From Thalassolituus maritimus (GTDB lineage Bacteria > Pseudomonadota > Gammaproteobacteria > Pseudomonadales > Oceanobacteraceae): 64,000 nt of DNA. Below, in pieces: positions 6,946-18,982 of this stretch. The notes beneath the pieces are model-generated. The model searched no databases, was not told where the DNA came from, and worked only from the letters and a program-made list of their open reading frames with translations. Every line of letters starts with the position of its first letter. The stretch's first letter is position 1. The position numbers and the translations under genes are program-made. The stretch spans positions 62,001-126,000 of the forward strand of contig CAJWBH010000002.1 in NCBI GenBank assembly GCA_913019975.1, given 5' to 3'.

Positions 6946-7254
6946 TCACACCCTTGCTGATGAGAGCACATCAACACGGTCCTCTGTGATGTATGGCTTC
7001 AGCTCTTCGCGGACTGCTTTCTCTGTGACCAGGTCTACAGGGCTACCCAGGGCTTCTTCGAGGTAGAACTGTACACCGAAGAATTGTTTGGACGTGGCTT
7101 TGCCATCGAAACCGACGAGGATGTCGATATTGCTATCCTCGCGGGCATCGTTACGTGCCGTTGAGCCAAAAAGCGCGAGCGTAGTCAGGCCGTACCGTTC
7201 CTGAAGGACGGGTTTGCAGCGGGACAATATGTCGAGTGCCTGTTCGCGGTTCAT
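6946..7254 (-). CDS. Second small MNT-domain nucleotidyltransferase with altered active site
   Basis: 102 residues, MNT fold, with the motif G30-S31-X10-N42-I-D44. The first Asp of the DXD pair, which binds metal in active enzymes, is Asn here, so catalysis may be lost. Otherwise it looks like a normal family member, including LVGFDGKATSxxFFxVQFYLEEALG and VDLVTExAVREELKPYI. It is the first gene of the operon; its stop overlaps the first possible start of mntA. HepT-MntA loci usually have one MNT gene, so the extra copy is unusual. It may be a second antitoxin subunit, a regulator, or a passenger pair member whose toxin was lost. Confidence 0.82.
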   Translation of the reverse strand: MNREQALDILSRCKPVLQERYGLTTLALFGSTARNDAREDSNIDILVGFDGKATSKQFFGVQFYLEEALGSPVDLVTEKAVREELKPYITEDRVDVLSSARV

Positions 7255-7274
7255 ATACTTAGCCGATGTACGTG

Positions 7275-7325
7275 TTTTGATCAGTTTAACCGACAGGGCG
7301 GTGTTCGCAAAATAGGGCTTTAGAT
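7275..7325. repeat. 51-base direct repeat, copy 2, upstream of the MNT-MntA-HepT operon
   Basis: Partner of 5981-6031. On the minus strand it reads TTGCGA, a 16-base spacer, TAAACT, about 30 bases before the first MNT start, so it may be the operon promoter. The two copies bracket the toxin-antitoxin genes. Confidence 0.7.
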
Positions 7326-7335
7326 AGGGTAGGCC

Positions 7336-7389
7336 GTAGGCGGATTGTTCTAACCCGGTTCGCCAAAGCTTCGCGTTTGGCTCCTACAA
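7336..7389. repeat. 54-base REP-like element, copy 2
   Basis: Aligns end to end with 5751-5804, with a handful of substitutions concentrated in the loop regions. It lies between the MNT operon promoter region and the valS terminator. Confidence 0.7.
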
Positions 7390-7422
7390 GGGATGGCAGT
7401 AGCCTGAAATAAGCGAGGTATA

Positions 7423-7456
7423 AAAAACGCCAGGTCTTTGCAGAGCTGGCGTTTTT
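7423..7456 (-). terminator. Rho-independent terminator of valS
   Basis: Stem AAAAACGCCAG / CTGGCGTTTTT with a 12-base loop, 23 bases past the valS stop. T-runs lie on both sides, so it can act in both directions. Confidence 0.8.
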
Positions 7457-7478
7457 GTTTTCAGAGCAGCTTCGCTGA

Positions 7479-10415
<2,937 letters not shown>

Positions 10416-10493
10416 TACTCGCTGCTACTCATTTTGGATATTAGAAAAATGGGCCGCAGTATACCGGATTAGTGCACCGGTGGGCAGGGAGGA

Positions 10494-10520
10494 AAGAAGA
10501 CTGATTTACTCAGTCTTCTT
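10494..10520 (-). terminator. Hairpin between the unknown gene and valS
   Basis: Perfect 11-base stem AAGAAGACTGA / TCAGTCTTCTT with loop TTTAC, 20 bases past the stop at 10540. On the minus strand it is followed by TCCTCCC rather than a pure T-run. It may be a terminator or attenuator upstream of valS. Confidence 0.5.
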
Positions 10521-10539
10521 CAGACGATGAAGGGGCGAT

Positions 10540-11130
10540 TCAGGTGTCTTCTTTGCCGTTGAGCATGTCGCGCACGCGGGCACGAAGGCGGCTTTTAACC
10601 ATGGGTATCAGCTCTTCAACGAGTTCATCAACCATGCGCTCACGTTGAAGCAGGGAGGTTAGCGATGCCGTAGTCTCGGCCATGTTAGCATCGAGTTCAG
10701 CGCGTTTTGAGGACAAGGCTGTTTCGCTGGCGCCCGGAAGTGGTGCCATTGCGGGTGACTCGGTTTCCTGGCCGCGATTTATCTTCTCGAGAATCTGGTT
10801 CAGCGGGCTCAGGCCGCTGGGAGGAGTTTGTTTAGGTGCTGATTGCTCTACTTTGGGCGCTTCGGGTGAAGGTGCCTGAGGTTTTGGAACTGCACGCAGA
10901 GACGACGGCTGAGAGGCAACGTCATTCACCGTTGGGATATCTGTTACCGTTGGGATGTTGCTGAGATCGAGGCTCGGGGGTTCGCTCACAGTCGGGATGT
11001 TGCCGTCAAAGAGGTCATCCAGAACCGGAATGTCATCCGCAGAGGAGCCAGATGAAGTCGGGTTATCAAGCACCCGTTGCAACATCTCGAGTTCGGCCAG
11101 AAGGTCTTTAGGCTCTTCCTTGTTTTTCAT
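10540..11130 (-). CDS. Uncharacterised protein linked to holC
   Basis: 196 residues with no recognised domain. Residues ~1-30 are an acidic helix (EEPKDLLAELEMLQRVLD). Residues ~35-130 are low-complexity and Pro/Ser-rich, with the repeated phrase NIPTV/DIPTV. The last ~60 residues are helical (ERMVDELVEELIPMVKSRLRARV), which looks like an oligomerisation or binding helix. No signal peptide. Its ATG shares one base with the holC stop (TGATG), so translation is probably coupled. A similar Pro-rich gene between holC and valS occurs, as I recall, in other gammaproteobacteria; its role is unknown. Confidence 0.75.
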   Translation of the reverse strand: MKNKEEPKDLLAELEMLQRVLDNPTSSGSSADDIPVLDDLFDGNIPTVSEPPSLDLSNIPTVTDIPTVNDVASQPSSLRAVPKPQAPSPEAPKVEQSAPKQTPPSGLSPLNQILEKINRGQETESPAMAPLPGASETALSSKRAELDANMAETTASLTSLLQRERMVDELVEELIPMVKSRLRARVRDMLNGKEDT

Positions 11131-11567
11131 CAGCTCATTCTCATATCGTTGTGCGTCACCGGATATCCCCGATCTTTCAGAAACCGGAAGTGTTGGCGCG
11201 TGTAGGCCAGAATATCGTCTTTCTGAACGACAATTTCTACCAGTCTTTCAAAACGGCTGAAAAAAGCCGGTAATTCAGCGCTCAGGTTAATAATGACATC
11301 GTGGTGATGTCCGGGTTCCTGAGCCCAACCAATGCTTACCGGGCAGTCGACAGGTGCGTCTTTGGCTGTCAGCAGCGCGTGCGGTATAAAGGCGTCTGCA
11401 CGGAATTGCCAGAGCATATCATCGAGTTCTCTGGCTTTCTGCTCATTGTCCACCTGAAGCAGGATTTTATGACCCTTCTGCTGAATCTGTTCTACCAGCC
11501 GACAAGCGAAGAACCACTGATCATGGTCTGCCTGGCCACCTAGTATGTAGAAGTCTGCTCGGGTCAT
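11130..11567 (-). CDS. holC: DNA polymerase III subunit chi
   Basis: 145 residues, the usual size. Chi belongs to the clamp-loader complex and binds SSB C-termini on the lagging strand. Recognisable parts are the N-terminal DFYIL strand, CRLVEQIQQKGHKILLQVDNEQKARELDDMLW, and FIPHALL near residues 60-66. It lies in the classic position near valS, with 1-base overlaps on both sides (rlmA stop / holC start, holC stop / next start). Confidence 0.93.
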   Translation of the reverse strand: MTRADFYILGGQADHDQWFFACRLVEQIQQKGHKILLQVDNEQKARELDDMLWQFRADAFIPHALLTAKDAPVDCPVSIGWAQEPGHHHDVIINLSAELPAFFSRFERLVEIVVQKDDILAYTRQHFRFLKDRGYPVTHNDMRMS

Positions 11568-12390
11568 TACGAATCTTTCTGCCTGCGGAACCGGTGTAAT
11601 ACTACGTCGATTTCGAGTGTCAGTGAATCAATTGTCTGGAGTTTTTCTGCGCGTTCCGGACTGACCTTCCAGCGATGCGGTGTCATATTGAACAATGCGA
11701 CCAGAGGATCACCACCGGGCACCGTTACTTCGTAGGTCAGCTTTTGCTCATCCACGGCGATGAACCTGGCATCTGCCATCTTTGCAACCGGCGAAAAACT
11801 CTCAGCCTTAACCTCATCGTAGATGACTTCCCGCAGTTGCATCAAATGCTGCGGCCCGGTGTTCACGGTAATGATTTCACCGTCATCCGCGAGGGCATGA
11901 TCCAGGCCCTGAGGCATGAGTGGGGTAAACAAGCTGATGATGGTCTTTATACTGCGGGCGGAAACCGGAGGCCGAGCGCCACTGGCGACCAGCCAGCGGA
12001 TATCTTTTGTACGTCGGCAGGCGCCTTTGATGGCTTCGCGGGAGATATCCAGACCGGTAATTTCAAGTTGCGGCTTCTGTTGCTTGAGGCGTTGGGTGTA
12101 ATAGCCCTCACCGCAACCAATATCGAGTACTGGGCCGGTGTTCACCAGCGCATTCAGAGCGTCTGAAATCGGCTCGTAAATCGCAGAATCGAGAAACGCC
12201 GTGCGTGCACGGACCATGTCGACGTCGTCGCCCGGATTTTTCGATTTCTTATGGTTCACCAGCAGCAGGTTGATATACCCCTGTTTGGCCGTGTCGTAAC
12301 TATGGCGATCAGGGCATTGCCACTGCTTGCCGTTGGCAGTCAGTGGCTGTTCGCATTTCGGGCAGATGAGCCCGGAGGCAGATTTGTTCA

Positions 12391-12391
<1 letters not shown>
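11567..12391 (-). CDS. rlmA: 23S rRNA (guanine-N1) methyltransferase, RlmA family
   Basis: 274 residues. The N-terminal zinc site is C10, C13, C26, H30, followed by SYDTAKQGYINLLL, a family hallmark. The SAM-binding motif is LDIGCGEGYYT at about 111-121. Enzymes of this family methylate G745 (or G748 in Gram-positives) in helix 35 of 23S rRNA using S-adenosylmethionine. It shares a 1-base stop/start overlap with dapE upstream and with holC downstream, so the four genes form one transcript. Confidence 0.9.
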
Positions 12392-13554
<1,163 letters not shown>

Positions 13555-13670
13555 TCAGAGGCGTGAATCATATCACACAGGGCATAACTAAGGCGTTTGT
13601 TCGCTTGCCGCAAGGCCATCTGGCCCATACCATAACAGTCTCTTTACAAATGTATGTGGACTTAGAACTT

Positions 13671-14234
13671 ATGACCGAGAGCCTCTCGCGCGAGCAACTC
13701 AACACCGTGATGGATGACGCTGATCTTCTGAAGAGCAAAGACGAGGTCGAAGCCGCCCTTGATGCACTGGCGGCAGACATCACAGCGCGGCTGGCAGATA
13801 AAATGCCTGTGGTATACAGCATTATGAATGGCGGGCTCGTGGTTGCGGGGCAGCTCCTGACTCGCCTTAATTTTCCACTGGAGCAGGGATATATGCACGC
13901 CACGCGGTATCGGGGTGAGACCAGTGCTCAGGCTGATCTGCAATGGCAGGCGCCACCCTCTGTACCTATGGATGGTCGCACGGTACTGATCATCGATGAC
14001 ATTTTTGATGAGGGCTACACCCTTGAAGCCGTTGTTGAAGCCTGCAAAGCGCAGGGCGCCGCTGAGGTCCTGACGGCGGTCCTGGTTGATAAGCAGCATG
14101 ACCGCAAAGCACCGGGTATGACGGTAGATTTTGTTGGTCTGGAAGTCGAAGACCGTTATGTCTTTGGTTACGGTATGGACTACCGCGGATACTGGCGTAA
14201 TGCACCGGGCATTTACGCTGTTAAGGGCCTCTGA
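13671..14234 (+). CDS. hpt: Hypoxanthine-guanine phosphoribosyltransferase
   Basis: 187 residues from the ATG at 13671; the frame is open further upstream, but alignment to remembered Pseudomonas HGPRT sequences begins here (the ribosome binding site is weak). The PRPP-binding motif VLIIDDIFDEGYTL is at 105-118. YSIMNGGLVVAG at 49-60, YMHATRYRGET at 74-84 and the terminal YGMDYRGYWRN...GIYAVKGL are characteristic. It salvages hypoxanthine or guanine with PRPP to give IMP or GMP. Single-gene unit, divergent from dapE. Confidence 0.92.
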   Translation: MTESLSREQLNTVMDDADLLKSKDEVEAALDALAADITARLADKMPVVYSIMNGGLVVAGQLLTRLNFPLEQGYMHATRYRGETSAQADLQWQAPPSVPMDGRTVLIIDDIFDEGYTLEAVVEACKAQGAAEVLTAVLVDKQHDRKAPGMTVDFVGLEVEDRYVFGYGMDYRGYWRNAPGIYAVKGL

Positions 14235-14349
14235 GGGCTTCATGTTTTGAGTGCCGGTATCCCGCATACTGGCACCTCTGTAATAAGTAAATCTTTCCGG
14301 CAAGGCCAGCCATCTCGACTACACTGAGATGGCGGAGGTGGCCGATTTT

Positions 14350-14841
14350 ATGAATGTTCAGTTCATCAATCCCTTCATCGAGACGATTAGCAACATACTC
14401 GCAACCATGGCATCCATGACGTGTGAGCATGGCAAGCCATATCTTAAAGAAGGCGAAGATCCCCTGGGAGTAGTCACCGGGTTGATCCCTATGGAGGGAG
14501 ATGCGGTGAATGGTTCTCTTGCCATCAGTTTTAACGAAGACACCATTCTCAAGATAAGCAGCAGTATGCTCGGTGAGGAAGTCGCGGAGTTTGATGATAC
14601 CTGCAAGGATCTGACTGGCGAACTTACCAATATGCTCTCTGGTGGGGCCCGAAAGCTACTCTGGGAGGGGGGCTACAGTTTCGAGATGGCTACGCCACGC
14701 ATGTTAACGGGAGATGCCCCCGTTATTCATCATGTTGAAGGGCCGGTGGTCGTTATTCCTTTTGATACAAAAGCGGGTGAGTTCTTCATCGAAGTTGTCA
14801 TCGGCAGTCGCCTGAAACGAGCCGAAGTCGCAGGGGCATAA
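14350..14841 (+). CDS. CheX-like chemotaxis phosphatase family protein
   Basis: 163 residues from the ATG at 14350, chosen for the GGAGGT about 10 bases upstream. The N-terminus (INPFIETISNILATMA) and the ELTNMLSGGARKLL helix (about 90-103) fit CheX/CheC, in which the conserved E and N act in dephosphorylating CheY-P. The Gly-rich SGGARK segment also fits. No chemotaxis genes flank it; standalone CheX-like proteins are common in marine gammaproteobacteria and may act on other response regulators. Confidence 0.75.
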   Translation: MNVQFINPFIETISNILATMASMTCEHGKPYLKEGEDPLGVVTGLIPMEGDAVNGSLAISFNEDTILKISSSMLGEEVAEFDDTCKDLTGELTNMLSGGARKLLWEGGYSFEMATPRMLTGDAPVIHHVEGPVVVIPFDTKAGEFFIEVVIGSRLKRAEVAGA

Positions 14842-14890
14842 TCGCAACAAACTGTTGGGTCTGTCGTCATAACTGACTCGCTTTAAGCAT

Positions 14891-14918
14891 TTGATTCCTT
14901 CTCTTTAATGTGTAATAT
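14891..14918 (+). promoter_or_regulatory. Probable promoter of the TetR-MMPL operon
   Basis: TTGATT (14891-14896), 16-base spacer, TAATAT (14913-14918). The predicted start of transcription falls in the first palindrome at 14918-14930, so a bound repressor would block it. Confidence 0.4.
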
Positions 14919-14947
14919 GACGATTCGTCAAAAATGACGGATCGTCA
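14918..14947. promoter_or_regulatory. Tandem palindromic operators, probable TetR binding sites
   Basis: Two 13-base palindromes of the form TGACG-N3-CGTCA lie at 14918-14930 (TGACGATTCGTCA) and 14935-14947 (TGACGGATCGTCA), each followed by AAAAA, making a perfect 17-base periodic pair. They sit directly upstream of a TetR-family gene and overlap its likely promoter, the usual arrangement for autorepression. Confidence 0.65.
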
Positions 14948-15076
14948 AAAATGGTTATATTGCATACAGTACTACACAGTCTTAAATATCTGCTCTCCGG
15001 TTTGCAGTCGCACTGCCCATTTCAGCAGAACAGGCTCGCTGGCTGTTCGGATGCCAGCGTGATGCTGGTGGAGGAC

Positions 15077-15847
15077 ATGTCTCCGACAGACTCTGCTCAA
15101 GCTTCTGATCTGGCAAAGACCGAACGCTCTCCGCGTCAGGAAGAAAAGTGGCAAAAGCGTGAGAACACACTGCTCGATAATGTTCAGTTCATCATCGATG
15201 ACGTTGGTTATGCGCATTTCAATATGGACCGCCTGGTCCGCGCCAGTGACGTGTCTAAGGGCACCGTCTACAACCACTTCACCAGCAAGGAGGATTGCCT
15301 TGCAGCGCTCTGTTGTCGTGGGATGGAAGAGCTGAAGGATATGTTCTTACGTGCGCAGGCATTCGATGGAAAGCCACGCGAGAAAGCGTTAGCGATTCAT
15401 TATGCCTATCGCCTGCACATGAAGCTTCATCCGGTCATGTCGAGTGCTCTGGTGACAGCTCGTACAGCCGCTTTTGTCGAGAAAACCTCCCCGCAGCGTT
15501 CCGCAACAATCCGTCGTAATGATGAAGCCCTTTTTGCTATCGCTTTTGAGGTCATTGATGCCGCCGTTCAGGCGGGTGATCTCGATATCACAGAAGATCT
15601 GGACGCAACCGTAATTACTTTTCTGACATGGTCGACCTCCTACGGGATCAACATGTTAGAGGACACAGGATTCGAGCACACGATCAGTGACCTGCTTGAA
15701 GAAAAGAACATCGCTTTAATCGGAGCGAATGTACTGATGGATGGCATTGGTATGAAGCCTTTGTCTAAGGAATGGGACTATCGGGCAACCTGGCAGCGTA
15801 TTGCTGAAGAGGTATTCCCCGAGGAAAGTCAGAGAGCTTTGCTTTAA
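15077..15847 (+). CDS. TetR-family transcriptional regulator of the MMPL operon
   Basis: 256 residues from the ATG at 15077 (GGTGGAGG just upstream); ATGs at 15062 and 14951 are in frame, but the residues they add do not look like a TetR N-terminus. The helix-turn-helix is VRASDVSKGTVYNHFTSKEDCL, about residues 55-76 of this start. The C-terminal ~160 residues should bind a ligand, possibly a fatty or lipophilic compound given the operon. It lies 16 bases before the MMPL transporter and downstream of two palindromic operators, so it most likely represses itself and the three export genes. Confidence 0.85.
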   Translation: MSPTDSAQASDLAKTERSPRQEEKWQKRENTLLDNVQFIIDDVGYAHFNMDRLVRASDVSKGTVYNHFTSKEDCLAALCCRGMEELKDMFLRAQAFDGKPREKALAIHYAYRLHMKLHPVMSSALVTARTAAFVEKTSPQRSATIRRNDEALFAIAFEVIDAAVQAGDLDITEDLDATVITFLTWSTSYGINMLEDTGFEHTISDLLEEKNIALIGANVLMDGIGMKPLSKEWDYRATWQRIAEEVFPEESQRALL

Positions 15848-15863
15848 TTCAGGAGAGCGCACT

Positions 15864-18194
15864 ATGCGTCAATGGGTAGAAAAACAGGCAACGGAACGTG
15901 CATGGATAGTGATCGTCGCCATGATTATTGCTGCGCTGGTCGCTGCTGCAGGTGCCGGAAATTTGTATTTCCGCGGGGACTATAAAGTCTTCTTTGAAGA
16001 AGGGTATGGCCCATTAAATGACTTCGAAGAAATGCAGAAGGTCTTCAATAAGAGCGACAGTATCGCCGTATTGGTTGTTCCTGAATCGGGTAACGTCATT
16101 GACGAGACTGTTTTGACGCTTATTCAGGAATATACCGAAGAAGCCTGGCAGACACCGTTTTCCAGCCGTGTAGATTCGCTGACCAACTACCAGAATACCT
16201 GGGCCGAATACGACGATATGATCGTCGAGGATATGGTGCTTTATCCTGAAGAATTAACGGAAGACGACCTCAGCCGAATTCGCGAAACGGCGCTGGCGGA
16301 GCCATCTCTGAATGGTCGCATTATTTCTCCTGATACCGACGTCAGTCTGATCAATATTACGCTGCAATTGCCGGACGTAACTGACAACACTGCGAACGTC
16401 GCCAGTGTGATGGATTTTGTACGCGATCTGAGTGCGCAATTTGCCGAGCGCTACCCGGATATTGCTTTCTATCACACCGGAATTATTCCGATGAATTACA
16501 GCTTCGCGACGGAAGGCCAGAAAGATATGTCGACTCTGGTTCCTGCGATGTTGCTATTGATCATAGTCTTGCTGGCGGTTCTTTTGCGCAGCGTGCTGGC
16601 GATGCTCGCCACTGTCGTTGTTCTGGTACTGACCATTATGGCCACCATGGGGCTGGCTGGATGGATGGGTTTTTTCCTGTCGACGGGGACCATTAACGTA
16701 CCGATTGTGGTTCTGACCATTGCGGTGGCGGATTGCGTTCATGTGGTAGCGACCATGCAATATGGCATGAAGCAAGGTAAGAGCAGAAAAGAAGCCGTGC
16801 GCTACAGCCTCGAGTTGAACTGGATGCCAATTTTTATTACCAGTGCGACGACCGCGGTTGGCTTCCTGACACTCATGATGTCGGAGTCTCCTGTATTCGC
16901 TGACTTCGGATTTCTTTGCGCTATGGGTGTGATGTTAGCGTACGTGATGTCTGTCACTCTGTTCCCTGCTTTGTTGTCGGTGCTGCCGGTCGGAGCGGGT
17001 GGCCGCGTCGACGATAAAGCGCCTGCTATGGCTCACTTTGGTGATTTCGTGATTCGTCACCAGACGCCTTTATTATGGGGCGGTGTTGCTGTTGTTGCTG
17101 TATTAAGTGCATTGGCCATGCGTAATGAAATTAACGATGTTGCAACAGAATACTTTGCTGAATCGACGGCGTATCGTCAGTCGGTTGATAAACAGGCGGA
17201 TACGCTCTCAGGTTCACAGTCGATCGATTGGGCTATGTATACCGACGAAGCGGGTGGCATCAGTAATCCTGAGTTTATTGCAGTGATGCGCGATTTTACC
17301 GAGTGGTTGGAACAGCAGCCGGAGATTGATCACGTCAGTGGCCTGTCGGATACCTTTATGCGTCTGAATAAAAACATGCACGCAGACGATCCTGACTGGT
17401 ACAGAATTCCAGACGATCGCGAGCTGGCAGCTCAGTATCTGTTGCTGTACGAAATGTCCTTGCCGTACGGACTTGATCTGAATAACCAGGTTAACGTGGA
17501 TAAGTCTGCAGTACGAATGACGTCGATTCTGAAAAATCTGGGAAGCGTTGAGATTATCTCGCTTGAGAACCGCGCCAAAGACTGGATGGATGCAAATGCT
17601 CCCGGTATCCGGCTGACTGCTGCCAGCCCTTCAGTGATGTTCTCTCACATTGGTGAGACGAATATGAAGAGCATGATTCTCAGCATGATGATGGCACTGG
17701 TGATTATCTCAGGCATCCTGATTTTTGCTTTACGGTCGCTCAGGCTGGGTGTGATCAGCCTGTTCCCGAATATTACTCCAGCACTGGTTGGTTTCGGTTT
17801 CTGGACCTTTATTTCTGGTGAAATAAACCTGGGCCTTTCTATCGTCAGCTCAATGACTCTTGGCATTATTGTCGATGATACAGTGCACTTTCTGAGTAAA
17901 TATAAGCGTGCACGTATGGAGGGAATGATGACCGAAGCGGCAGTACGTTATTCGTTTATCAACGTTGGCCGTGCTCTGCTGATCACCACTCTGGTTCTGG
18001 TCCTTGGCTTCTCTATGCTGGCGTTCTCGGCTTTCCGCCTGAACTCAGACATGGGGATTGCAACGTCCCTGATTATTCTGATCGCACTGATCATTGATTT
18101 TCTCATCCTGCCACCCATGCTGTTGTGGCTGGATAAAGATAAGCCTGAAGCAAACGCTGAAGAGCAGACATCCCTAAAAGGAGAACACGCATGA
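15864..18194 (+). CDS. MMPL/RND-superfamily transporter
   Basis: 776 residues from the ATG at 15864 (AGGAG about 9 bases upstream). It has the RND duplication: one membrane helix near the N-terminus, a periplasmic domain to ~200, a block of five helices (~210-370), a second periplasmic domain and a second helix block (~600-770). In TM4-like segments it shows IAVADCVH and GIIVDDTVHFLSKY, the latter typical of MMPL proteins. Members move hydrophobic compounds such as lipids or hopanoids across or out of the inner membrane using the proton gradient. The downstream LolA-like protein (4-base overlap) and outer-membrane barrel suggest a trans-envelope lipid route. Confidence 0.88.
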   Translation: MRQWVEKQATERAWIVIVAMIIAALVAAAGAGNLYFRGDYKVFFEEGYGPLNDFEEMQKVFNKSDSIAVLVVPESGNVIDETVLTLIQEYTEEAWQTPFSSRVDSLTNYQNTWAEYDDMIVEDMVLYPEELTEDDLSRIRETALAEPSLNGRIISPDTDVSLINITLQLPDVTDNTANVASVMDFVRDLSAQFAERYPDIAFYHTGIIPMNYSFATEGQKDMSTLVPAMLLLIIVLLAVLLRSVLAMLATVVVLVLTIMATMGLAGWMGFFLSTGTINVPIVVLTIAVADCVHVVATMQYGMKQGKSRKEAVRYSLELNWMPIFITSATTAVGFLTLMMSESPVFADFGFLCAMGVMLAYVMSVTLFPALLSVLPVGAGGRVDDKAPAMAHFGDFVIRHQTPLLWGGVAVVAVLSALAMRNEINDVATEYFAESTAYRQSVDKQADTLSGSQSIDWAMYTDEAGGISNPEFIAVMRDFTEWLEQQPEIDHVSGLSDTFMRLNKNMHADDPDWYRIPDDRELAAQYLLLYEMSLPYGLDLNNQVNVDKSAVRMTSILKNLGSVEIISLENRAKDWMDANAPGIRLTAASPSVMFSHIGETNMKSMILSMMMALVIISGILIFALRSLRLGVISLFPNITPALVGFGFWTFISGEINLGLSIVSSMTLGIIVDDTVHFLSKYKRARMEGMMTEAAVRYSFINVGRALLITTLVLVLGFSMLAFSAFRLNSDMGIATSLIILIALIIDFLILPPMLLWLDKDKPEANAEEQTSLKGEHA

Positions 18195-18973
18195 AACTGA
18201 TAACTACACTCGTGACGGGACTGGCATTGGTTGCACCTTTCGCTATCGCTGATGACGGTGGCCGAGGCCTCGAGATCGCTAAGGAGCGTAAAGCGCGGGA
18301 CACCGGCTGGGGCGATTCTCAGGCTGAGATGACTATGATTCTGCGTAACTCACAGGGGGAAACCTCTGAACGGAAAATGCGCCTGAAGAATTTTGAAATC
18401 CAGGACGACGGTGATAAAGGCCTGACGATTTTTGATGAGCCTAAAGATGTCAGCGGTACGGCGTTTCTGAGCTTTTCTCACAATACGAAACCTGATGATC
18501 AGTGGCTGTATTTACCCGCACTGAAGCGTGTTAAGCGTATTTCTTCCCGCAACAAGTCAGGCCCTTTTATGGGCAGTGAATTTGCTTATGAAGATATGGG
18601 GTCGTTCGAGCCTGAAAAGTACGAATTTACTTATCTGCGCGATGAGCCATGCGCTGAGGATATGACGTGTCATGTGGTAGAAAGTGATCCGGTGGATAAA
18701 TTTTCTGGCTATACCCGCCAGATCAGCTGGATCGATACCGAGCACATGCGCGCGGTAAAAACGGAATACTACGATCGTAAAAATACATTGCTGAAAACAC
18801 TTGAGCTGTCTGAGTGGAAACTCTACAAAGATAAGTTCTGGCGTGCGCACAAGCTGGATATGCAAAACCACCAGAATGGCAAGAGCACGACCATCATCAC
18901 GCACGGCATTGAGTTTGATACCGGGCTGAGCGAATCGGATTTCAGTCAGGCATCGCTTAAGCGTGCTCGATAA
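18191..18973 (+). CDS. Outer-membrane lipoprotein-sorting (LolA-like) periplasmic protein
   Basis: 260 residues with a signal peptide cleaved after about residue 20 (FAIA-DDG). The rest fits the LolA-like half-barrel family often annotated as outer membrane lipoprotein-sorting protein: SAEMT-type MxxILRNSQGE near residue 45-58, FLSFSHNTKPDDQWLYLP around 97-114, and LKRVKRISSRNKSGPFMGSEFAYED. Such proteins carry acylated or lipid cargo in the periplasm. The ATG overlaps the MMPL stop by 4 bases (ATGA), so the two proteins are probably made in fixed ratio. True LolA is shorter and found elsewhere; this is a dedicated paralogue. Confidence 0.85.
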   Translation: MKLITTLVTGLALVAPFAIADDGGRGLEIAKERKARDTGWGDSQAEMTMILRNSQGETSERKMRLKNFEIQDDGDKGLTIFDEPKDVSGTAFLSFSHNTKPDDQWLYLPALKRVKRISSRNKSGPFMGSEFAYEDMGSFEPEKYEFTYLRDEPCAEDMTCHVVESDPVDKFSGYTRQISWIDTEHMRAVKTEYYDRKNTLLKTLELSEWKLYKDKFWRAHKLDMQNHQNGKSTTIITHGIEFDTGLSESDFSQASLKRAR

Positions 18974-18982
18974 GGCAGTAAT

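Noticed and set aside
5751-7389. Chromosomal integron cassettes with attC sites around the toxin-antitoxin genes
   Set aside because: One GTTTAAC in the 51-base repeat resembles an attC core, but no matching partner core, no consistent folding and no integrase were found.
14951-15076. Upstream start for the TetR regulator (ATG at 14951)
   Set aside because: The extra residues do not resemble a TetR N-terminus, the ATG follows the operator almost directly with no ribosome site, and a better start lies at 15077.
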